11,766 bases of DNA from JBCCKC01 sp039182435 (GTDB lineage: Bacteria; Verrucomicrobiota; Verrucomicrobiia; Opitutales; Coraliomargaritaceae). How positions within the stretch are numbered: position 1 is the first letter of the stretch; every line of letters starts with the position of its first letter. Both the position numbers and the translations under genes were made by a program. Shown here piece after piece: positions 1 through 9,021 of the stretch. The DNA lies in the NCBI GenBank assembly GCA_039182435.1, contig JBCDCC010000067.1, positions 1 to 11,766 on the forward strand, written 5' to 3'. The notes beneath the pieces are model-generated. The model saw nothing but the letters and a program-made list of their open reading frames with translations. It did no database searches and had not been told where the DNA came from.

Positions 1-1054
<1,054 letters not shown>

Positions 1055-1055
<1 letters not shown>

Positions 1056-1093
1056 AACGTCGAACATCGAACGTCCAACATTGAACATCGAAT
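1055..1093 (+). repeat. Left heptameric iteron array (GAACRTC type)
   Basis: Five contiguous 7-bp units run without spacers: GAACGTC, GAACATC, GAACGTC, CAACATT, GAACATC, then a partial GAAT. The array begins on the last base of the leuB stop codon and runs into the ATG at 1092 of the following small gene. It is mirrored in inverted orientation by the array at 1531-1565; 17 bp (1062-1078) are an exact reverse complement of 1535-1551. It could be the left end of a mobile cassette, or a stem-forming intergenic repeat. The repeat structure is read directly; the function is unknown. Confidence 0.85.
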
Positions 1094-1511
1094 GGTTTAC
1101 GAACAGGAGAAATCCGAATGGGACGGCCTTGTCGTTACAGAAGCCCGTTCAATGTATGATTTAGAAGAAAGACTGTTGGAGTTCTCGACCCGCATAATAC
1201 GCTTAACGAAGAAGGTCGAGAATTCTGAAGTTGGACTTCATGTCGCGAAGCAGATTCTGAGGTCTTCGACATCGCCACTCGCAAACCACGGCGAAGCGCA
1301 GGCTGCCGAATCACCCGCCGACTTTATTCATAAGCTCAAGATTTCACTGAAAGAACTCCGTGAGACGCAGCGTTGGCTTAAGTTAATCAAACGTGTCCCG
1401 CTGGTAGATAAGCCAGAACTCTTGGAAGAGATTCTCGGCGAGACCGACCAACTCATTCGCATTTTCGTAGCTAGTATCAACACCGCTCGCAAGAAGGCGG
1501 AAAACTCCTAA
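1092..1511 (+). CDS. Four-helix-bundle protein (S23/IVS-like, Avd-related fold)
   Basis: Encodes up to 139 residues with the sequence pattern of the bacterial four-helix-bundle family first known from intervening sequences in 23S rRNA genes (TIGR02436-like): YDLEERLLEFSTRIIRL, LRSSTSPLANHGEAQAAES, DFIHKLKISLKELRETQRWL and a last helix ELLEEILGETDQLIRIFVASINTARKK. The fold is also that of Avd, the accessory protein of diversity-generating retroelements, but no reverse transcriptase or template/variable repeat is visible here. The biochemical role of free-standing members is not established; nucleic-acid binding is the usual guess. The start is uncertain. The ATG at 1092 lies inside the repeat, while family similarity only begins at the ATG at 1152 (MYDLEERL), giving 119 residues, a more typical length. 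Neither start has a good ribosome binding site. Codon use is less C-rich at third positions than in leuB or alaS, which suggests a foreign origin. Confidence 0.85.
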   Translation: MVYEQEKSEWDGLVVTEARSMYDLEERLLEFSTRIIRLTKKVENSEVGLHVAKQILRSSTSPLANHGEAQAAESPADFIHKLKISLKELRETQRWLKLIKRVPLVDKPELLEEILGETDQLIRIFVASINTARKKAENS

Positions 1512-1530
1512 ACCGAACCAAGACTTATTC

Positions 1531-1565
1531 GATATTGGACGTTCGATGTTCAATGTTCGATGTTC
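1531..1565 (-). repeat. Right heptameric iteron array, inverted relative to the left one
   Basis: Read on the plus strand the units are GATATTG, GACGTTC, GATGTTC, AATGTTC, GATGTTC, i.e. GAACRTC units on the minus strand. Units two and three, with the last two bases of the first, are the exact reverse complement of 1062-1078. The array ends 7 bp before the alaS start codon, so it forms the alaS translation leader and replaces any Shine-Dalgarno sequence. Confidence 0.85.
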
Positions 1566-1572
1566 CCCGAAG

Positions 1573-4380
<2,808 letters not shown>

Positions 4381-4407
4381 CCATGCATCTCAGGCGAGAA
4401 GCGTAGG

Positions 4408-5007
4408 CTAAGTGGCTATTTGCTCCCCAAGATCGATACGTCCCTTTTGATAGGCTCTCGCCCAGTAGCCAAGAAGCGAGGTCGCGAGGATGCCATAGTG
4501 TATCAAAAAATAACAAAGAAGTTCGGTATCTTGCTTATTTGGCACTAACTCAACTTTGGACGGGAGAAATATGAGCGGAGCAGATACGAAAAAAACGATA
4601 ATGTAATAAAAAGTTATATCTCTGCTCTTTTGGCCGATTATAATCCCATTTGTAGGCAGCAATATAAGTAATGGTGAGAAAGGGCTCTCTGTCACGCCGC
4701 CTGTTATGCTTATTAAGTAAGCTAGTCCAAATAAGTCGATAAAGTAGTCGGCCCAAACCACATTATTGACTGAAAAATAGGGAGAGAGGAAAGGATACAC
4801 CTTCTTACAAGTAGGACTCGCGAGAAAAGTAATAATCCCGGAACTGATGCCAAGCGAAGCAATGAAAGGCAGAGAAATGTCTACGTTCACATAGACCCCT
4901 TCTGCCAGCGCAGCGACTAGGAAAACAAACAATACGCTTAGCATTTGGGTAAAAGCTAATGCAGCATACCTATCTTTATCATCAACTACTACGGCTTGGT
5001 TCATCAT
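4408..5007 (-). CDS. Multi-pass membrane protein, sensor-domain-like, unknown function
   Basis: Encodes 199 residues starting MMNQAVVVDD, with about six hydrophobic segments (approximately 17-36, 44-64, 85-101, 111-126, 131-149 and 164-184) and a short basic tail, so an inner-membrane protein is likely. The motif TGGVTESPFSPLLILLP (102-118) resembles the GG-x-x-NPF signature in the membrane sensor domain of RegB/PrrB-type histidine kinases, but no kinase, HAMP or other cytoplasmic domain follows. It may be an orphan or truncated sensor module; that is inference from one motif. The gene is visibly AT-richer than leuB and alaS and points against them. It is the only gene inside the DNA bounded by the duplicated alaS 3' ends, so it probably arrived with that insertion. 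The second codon is also ATG, leaving the start ambiguous by one residue. No clear ribosome binding site is seen. Confidence 0.7.
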   Translation of the reverse strand: MMNQAVVVDDKDRYAALAFTQMLSVLFVFLVAALAEGVYVNVDISLPFIASLGISSGIITFLASPTCKKVYPFLSPYFSVNNVVWADYFIDLFGLAYLISITGGVTESPFSPLLILLPTNGIIIGQKSRDITFYYIIVFFVSAPLIFLPSKVELVPNKQDTELLCYFLIHYGILATSLLGYWARAYQKGRIDLGEQIAT

Positions 5008-5100
5008 CTAACATGCCGTTAGCTGAATGTAAATTATTTGCAAATCGAAAAGCGAAGAAAGAAAGGTCACACTTCTTTTGGAACGACTAAACAGATCTCA

Positions 5101-5466
5101 GGAGCCGCCAAAGTGGCCAACGCACTGCTCACCGAACTCGACCTCTCCAGCAATCTCGTCATCGCAACCGAAGGCCACCACTCATTGCTGCAAGAGCTCC
5201 TCAACGGCCTAGAGCAGCAGCAATTCGCCCAAGCCTTTTGTATCATCGACGACTGTGATAGGCTCCACCTTGGCGCACTCTGCGGCGAAACGGCGAAGGC
5301 CGCTGGCCTCATGGCCGGCAACCTGATCAAAGAACTCGCACCCATCGCCGGCGGCAAAGGCGGCGGTAAACCAGACATGGCCCGTGGCGCAGCCCCACAG
5401 CGCGACAAAACAGCCGAGCTCCAGGCCAAGGCCAAAGACGCCCTCTCCGCTCAGTCCCCCCGATAA
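5101..5466 (+). pseudogene. 5'-truncated second copy of the alaS 3' end (C-Ala domain)
   Basis: From GAAKVANALLTELDLSS onward, this frame parallels the last ~118 residues of AlaRS (GASKMANALLAEQDLST). It keeps GGKGGGKPDMARGAAP and ends with a different tail, QRDKTAELQAKAKDALSAQSPR. The first part (5101-5277) is diverged from alaS, with many silent changes and one codon lost. The middle 120 bp are 119/120 identical. The frame is open back to a TTG at 5038, but the first 21 residues are unrelated to AlaRS and there is no good start or ribosome binding site; a GTG at 5113 is another possible start. It is most likely a displaced fragment. The lack of stops or frameshifts means either a recent event or that a stand-alone tRNA-binding C-Ala peptide is made. 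Its canonical-looking tail could be the original end of the resident alaS. Confidence 0.8.
5278..5397 (+). repeat. Direct repeat copy 2, within the truncated alaS end
   Basis: Second copy of the 120-bp repeat at 4207-4326, with a single base difference. It is a candidate right junction of the insertion. The contrast with the diverged 177 bp just upstream marks the likely recombination or gene-conversion boundary near 5277. Confidence 0.95.
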
Positions 5467-5472
5467 GGTAGC

Positions 5473-5492
5473 GGCGCGAGTCCCTTCGCGCC
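5473..5492. other. GC-rich hairpin after the alaS fragment
   Basis: A perfect 7-bp stem (GGCGCGA / TCGCGCC) with a 6-base loop (GTCCCT) lies 6 bp after the stop codon of the alaS fragment. No T-run follows, so it is not a classic intrinsic terminator. It could act with Rho, stabilise the mRNA end, or be a REP-like palindrome. It may be the original downstream boundary of alaS before the insertion. Confidence 0.45.
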
Positions 5493-5627
5493 ACTCCTGC
5501 CTCTCCGCCTGCGCGTCGACTTCGCCTCATTCAGCGGGCAAAATCCTACCTCTCCGCAGTGATCGCAGCGCCCCGTCGCGCAAGAATTACTGAAAACTCG
5601 TCCCTTCAGCACCTCTCACAGCTGGGT

Positions 5628-5680
5628 TCTAAGTGATACACCTTAGAGCCTAGGCTCACAATATGCGCCTTCGCATGAGC
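5628..5680. other. Cluster of overlapping palindromes
   Basis: Three dyads follow one another: TCTAAG/CTTAGA (5628-5633 with 5642-5647, 8-base loop), the 12-bp perfect palindrome GAGCCTAGGCTC (5646-5657), and GCTCA...TGAGC (5654-5658 with 5676-5680) enclosing an inner TGCG-CCTT-CGCA hairpin (5664-5675). The dyads share arms, so only some can form at once. No T-run follows. The cluster lies where the GC-rich stretch gives way to AT-rich DNA. Operator, recombination site or transcript end are all possible. Confidence 0.45.
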
Positions 5681-5692
5681 AAGATTCATACA

Positions 5693-6158
5693 GCACATGA
5701 GGAATGCGAATTCAGTATTTGTTTTTCGGATACGTTTCGATTCTGATTAAAATAAATGCGAAACTAAAGCCACCATTTCGCACTCAGAAATAGACGTAGA
5801 TTTTGTAAATTTTTCTACATAGCCGAAGGTCAGATTTGCAGCATTCATGCCGCTCATGACCGAGATTAATCCAGCGTGGATGTATAAAAAATTTTGTAGT
5901 TTATTTTTGGATACATTGATCAATTTTGGCATGGTCATATTTGCCCAAAATGGTCAAAAATAGACCGTTACTTATGCCATTCTGGTGACAACCGGGGCAA
6001 TGATAAGACTACCATATCAAAAAAGTGTTAAGCGCTGCGTGAATATGCAGATATAGGTAAGTGGCATCTCGGATGCTAAAATTGAGGCAGACAACTCAAA
6101 CATTTTTAGACTAGCAAAATTTTCACATACTTAACTAAGGGCGTCGATTATACCTACT
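5693..6158. other. AT-rich intergenic region without a convincing gene
   Basis: About 465 bp, clearly AT-richer than everything around it. The only frame of note is on the minus strand (5938 to 5747, 63 residues, MTMPKLINVSKNKL...). It has no ribosome binding site and no family I recognise. Near its start are repeated TGGTCA words (5932-5937 and 5951-5956) and an imperfect dyad TTTTGGC / GCCCAAAA (around 5925-5950), which could be a regulator site. The right end carries the sigma-54-like promoter described separately. The rest holds nothing I can assign. Confidence 0.4.
6062..6077 (+). promoter_or_regulatory. Candidate sigma-54 promoter for the chemosensory operon
   Basis: TGGCAT-N5-ATGCT matches the -24/-12 consensus TGGCAC-N5-TTGCW at all but two positions. 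The invariant GG (6063-6064) and GC (6075-6076) are exactly 10 bp apart. Transcription would start near 6088, giving a leader of about 70 bases before the first operon gene. Type IV pilus genes in several bacteria are sigma-54 dependent, which fits the context. No activator site is recognised, and chance matches to this short consensus do occur. Confidence 0.45.
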
Positions 6159-8162
6159 ATGACCACCTCTATGAGCATCAGCGAAGAAACAAACCAACCG
6201 ATTACAAACAATGGCAAAAAGCGAGTCATGGTGGTTGATGATAGTCTTACCGTAAGAAAAGTAGTCACAAAGACCCTAGACGCGGCCGGGATGGAGATCT
6301 CCGAGTGCGCCAGCGCAGCTGAGGGGCTCAAGTTACTCAATAGAAATTGCTACGATCTCATCTTCCTCGACTATATACTCCCAGACTCCACCGCCGCTGA
6401 GTTTCTGGATGAGCTGCTCAAGAATACGCATTATGTAAAGGTGCCCGTCATCTTAATGAGCAGTAAGGGCGCAGAGATCTCACGCCTCTCAGAGTTTAAG
6501 GAAAACGTCGTCGCAACCCTTACGAAACCATTCGCGAAAGAACTCGTCTATAAGACAGCAAGTGAAGTGCTCGGACAGAATCTGGATCTACAACTACTGG
6601 ACACGATACAACAGAGTTCACGGCTCAAGCAATCGACAGCAAAGACTCCCAGCCAGTGCAGAGTCCTGCTCGAAAAAGGTCTCAGCCGAGTCGCCGGTCA
6701 CATCCCCGCTCTTGAAGCAAAGCGTCAGAGCGTCGAGGCAAAGGCTTTCTACCTCCCCTATCTCATGCACCCCGATCTGGTTCGTTCAATCGAGCAACTC
6801 GAATCACAAGCAGGCGCACTGGATACTAAGAACTACCCAAGCGCCTCGGGATCTTTAGAAAGTAGCTCGATCTATGAACTGCTCAGCGCCCTTTGGCTTG
6901 AGCGCCAAACCGGACGACTTGAATTAGCCAGCAAGAACTCCAGACTCGAGATACACTTGCATAAAGGCAGCGTGGTTGGAGTCAGCTGCAAGGATGTTCA
7001 AGCCTACGCCGCCGCACTTCGTGAATGCGACCTCGACTATGAAGACGGCGTGGACCCTGAGGCGAAGCAGAAACAGGAGTCTACCGGCCAACCCTTCCTA
7101 CTCGCTGATAGAGGTGTCACATCCGACCTCGATAAGACGATCGTTCTGCTCAAGGCGATCTCCGAGACCCTCGTCAGCCAAATGCTTTCAAACGACTGCC
7201 AGTATCGATTCTGGCAAGGCGAGGCAGCTCCCAATTGGTCGATCGACTATAGTATTAATCTAAATATCGCGGATTTCTTCCTCAATGCCTTGCGTCGCAT
7301 TCATGGCTGGGGCCTCATCAGCCAAGAGATCGGCGATCTGATGACTCGTTTCAGTCACCGCTTCTCCAATACAGCTGACTGGCATAAAGCCTACCTCACC
7401 TCTTTCGAAACAGTTGTCTACGACTTTCTCCGCTACGAGTATTCAGTCGCCGAATTAGCTTCCACCCTTGCAGAGGTTCCCTCACACGTCGCCGAAGCCA
7501 TTCACACGCTCCACAAGTTCGGCATCCTGGCCAAAGCCAAGCAACCGGACCCACAAAGCCTGAGCGAGGCCTTCTGCCAACAAACCAATCTTCTACTCCT
7601 GAGCACAAATCCAAGCCTTCAGAAAAACCTCGCTAGTTATGCCGAGAAGAACGAATTCAAGCTCCACCATTTTCAGAGCGCAAGAGAGACACTTCTCGCC
7701 GCCAAGGAGCACAACTATCCAATCCTGATCGATGATGGCAGCGCGGAAGGAAGCCACCTCTTCGAGGTCGTCCACAAGCTCCGTGCCGCAAACCCCGACC
7801 TAATTGTCATCCTAGCGGCCAACCCAGAGGTCGAACTCAGCACCCAGGTTGCGGTCGGCCTCCAAGCATTTGATTTCCTCAAAGATCCATCCAAGCCGTC
7901 GAAACTAAAGCAGAGCATCGACGCGGCCTTCGACGAACTTCAGGCGCGCAGCAATACACTCAGCGAAGACGTCGATGAGCTGGAGAGCGTCAATACACGC
8001 CTCAGCGCCCGCCAGAAGCAACTCGACGCCTTGGAGCGCGAACTACAGCAGCGTGAGCACGAGCTCCTCCAAAATGAGGAAATCTTCTTCGAGAAGTGCA
8101 ACCGCTTCGAGGAAGAGCGCGCCCGCCTAGACATCCTGCAAGACAATTACTCCAACTATTAA
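6159..8162 (+). CDS. Response regulator: REC + PATAN/DUF4388 + degenerate REC + coiled coil (PilG/PixG position)
   Basis: Encodes 667 residues. An N-terminal receiver (about 21-140) has the acidic pair D27/D28, phospho-acceptor D71 (FLDYILPD), S101/S102 and K123-P124, so it should be phosphorylated by the kinase encoded downstream. Residues about 229-460 resemble PATAN/DUF4388: SLESSSIYELLSALWLERQTGRLEL, then the HLHKGSVVGVSC strand and a helical tail. Residues about 476-590 look like a second receiver (LLLLSTNPSLQKNL, FDFLKDPSKPSKLKQS), but the acidic pair is replaced by Ser/Thr and the Lys-Pro by Lys-Asp-Pro, so it is probably a pseudo-receiver. Residues about 592-665 form a charged heptad coiled coil. 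In cyanobacteria PATAN-receiver proteins (PatA/PixG group) influence type IV pilus motor behaviour. There PATAN precedes REC, while here REC comes first. The gene is first in the operon and 18 bp precede the next gene. No strong ribosome binding site is seen; M5 (6171) is an alternative start. Confidence 0.85.
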   Translation: MTTSMSISEETNQPITNNGKKRVMVVDDSLTVRKVVTKTLDAAGMEISECASAAEGLKLLNRNCYDLIFLDYILPDSTAAEFLDELLKNTHYVKVPVILMSSKGAEISRLSEFKENVVATLTKPFAKELVYKTASEVLGQNLDLQLLDTIQQSSRLKQSTAKTPSQCRVLLEKGLSRVAGHIPALEAKRQSVEAKAFYLPYLMHPDLVRSIEQLESQAGALDTKNYPSASGSLESSSIYELLSALWLERQTGRLELASKNSRLEIHLHKGSVVGVSCKDVQAYAAALRECDLDYEDGVDPEAKQKQESTGQPFLLADRGVTSDLDKTIVLLKAISETLVSQMLSNDCQYRFWQGEAAPNWSIDYSINLNIADFFLNALRRIHGWGLISQEIGDLMTRFSHRFSNTADWHKAYLTSFETVVYDFLRYEYSVAELASTLAEVPSHVAEAIHTLHKFGILAKAKQPDPQSLSEAFCQQTNLLLLSTNPSLQKNLASYAEKNEFKLHHFQSARETLLAAKEHNYPILIDDGSAEGSHLFEVVHKLRAANPDLIVILAANPEVELSTQVAVGLQAFDFLKDPSKPSKLKQSIDAAFDELQARSNTLSEDVDELESVNTRLSARQKQLDALERELQQREHELLQNEEIFFEKCNRFEEERARLDILQDNYSNY

Positions 8163-8180
8163 CCTTCACCCAATACATAT

Positions 8181-8543
8181 ATGGCTAAAATACTACTAAT
8201 CGAAGACGCCAAGACTGAGAGCTTGGTCGTCAATAAAATCCTGAAGTCGATCGGTCACACGGTCATTAACGCAGAGAACGGTCAAGACGGGCTCACACTC
8301 GTCGATAAAGAACTACCCGACCTAGTCTTATCAGACATAGTGATGCCACAGATGGATGGCTTCCAAGTCTGCCGTAAGATCAAGCGCAACAACACGACCA
8401 GCCATATCCCAGTGATCCTGATCAGCTCGAAAGCCGAAGAAACCGATAAATTCTGGGGCATCAAGCAAGGCGCCAGCGACTACATCAGCAAACCATTCAA
8501 AGAGAACGATCTCATCGCCTCAGTCGGCAGCGCCCTCAAATAG
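8181..8543 (+). CDS. Single-domain CheY-like response regulator (PilH-like)
   Basis: Encodes 120 residues, exactly one receiver domain and no output domain. All key residues are present: E8/D9 metal-binding pair, phospho-acceptor D52 in LSDIVMPQMDGF, switch S82 in VILISSKAEE and K104-P105 before F106. The segment KFWGIKQGASDYISKPF is typical of PilH/PixH-type receivers of pilus chemosensory systems. It should receive phosphate from the CheA-like kinase and act either directly on the pilus machinery or as a phosphate sink for the larger regulator upstream. The gene sits 18 bp after the large regulator and 7 bp before cheW, so co-transcription is very likely. PilH is the best positional match; the protein alone cannot be told from other stand-alone CheY proteins. 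Confidence 0.9.
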   Translation: MAKILLIEDAKTESLVVNKILKSIGHTVINAENGQDGLTLVDKELPDLVLSDIVMPQMDGFQVCRKIKRNNTTSHIPVILISSKAEETDKFWGIKQGASDYISKPFKENDLIASVGSALK

Positions 8544-8545
8544 GA
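8542..8545 (+). promoter_or_regulatory. Ribosome binding site of the cheW gene, overlapping the previous stop
   Basis: AGGA lies 5 bases before the ATG at 8551 and overlaps the TAG stop of the cheY-like gene. It is the clearest Shine-Dalgarno match in the operon and suggests translational coupling of the two genes. Confidence 0.6.
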
Positions 8546-8550
8546 CTTTT

Positions 8551-9003
8551 ATGAATCCAACAGAAACCAGCACGACAACTACTTACTACGTCGGCCGACG
8601 AAGCGACCAACTCTTCGGCTTTGATACCAGGCATGTCCGAGAATCATCCAACTTAGATAAAATGACGACCATCCCCGGCACACGCTCCGAGTTAGTCGGC
8701 GTCGTCAATCTGCGGAATACGGTCCTCCCTATCATCATGCCCGACCGCTGGTTACTGACGGAGCAAAAGCCCTACGAACCAGGCAAACCCGTCGCGGTGA
8801 TCAGCCACCAGAAAACAACCTTCGCCCTACAACTCGATGGTATCCACGGCGTGCATACGGCCGACGAAAGCCAACACCACCCACACCCCTACAAAGCGGA
8901 GACCGGCTACTTCTCACATCTGGTCTCACTCGAGGACGGCCTAATCTTCACTGTGATCGATGTCAAAGTCCTGATTAAAGAAATCAATAATCTTACAATT
9001 TAA
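8551..9003 (+). CDS. CheW-like adaptor (PilI/PixI position)
   Basis: Encodes 150 residues, essentially one CheW domain. Visible features are an N-terminal strand YYVGRRSDQLFGFDTRHVRE, the signature IPGTRSELVGVVNLRNTVLPIIMPD (CheW proteins usually have IRGxxxPVxDL here), a middle strand pair VAVISHQKTTFALQLDGIHGV, and the closing LIFTVIDVKVLIKE. It should couple the chemoreceptor encoded next to the CheA-like kinase. The usual GVVNLRG has become GVVNLRN, a mild deviation. The gene lies between the receiver gene and the receptor gene, with 18 bp to the latter. Confidence 0.9.
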   Translation: MNPTETSTTTTYYVGRRSDQLFGFDTRHVRESSNLDKMTTIPGTRSELVGVVNLRNTVLPIIMPDRWLLTEQKPYEPGKPVAVISHQKTTFALQLDGIHGVHTADESQHHPHPYKAETGYFSHLVSLEDGLIFTVIDVKVLIKEINNLTI

Positions 9004-9021
9004 ACACCAGCTATAACCGTC

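Noticed and set aside
1092..1511. Part of a diversity-generating retroelement (Avd)
   Set aside because: No reverse transcriptase, template repeat or variable repeat is visible; the sequence fits the generic four-helix-bundle family.
1546..1572. Longer alaS start at ATG 1546 adding nine residues (MFNVRCSPK)
   Set aside because: These codons are repeat DNA, and AlaRS proteins normally begin with the MKSSEIRQSF-type sequence that starts at 1573.
5038..5100. TTG start at 5038 giving a 142-residue protein from the alaS fragment
   Set aside because: No ribosome binding site, and the first 21 residues (MQIEKRRKKGHTSFG...) have no homology to AlaRS; treated as junction DNA before a truncated copy.
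6082..6110. Sigma-70 promoter TTGAGG-N17-TTTAGA ahead of the operon
   Set aside because: The -10 hexamer matches at only three of six positions; the nearby -24/-12 element is a better candidate.
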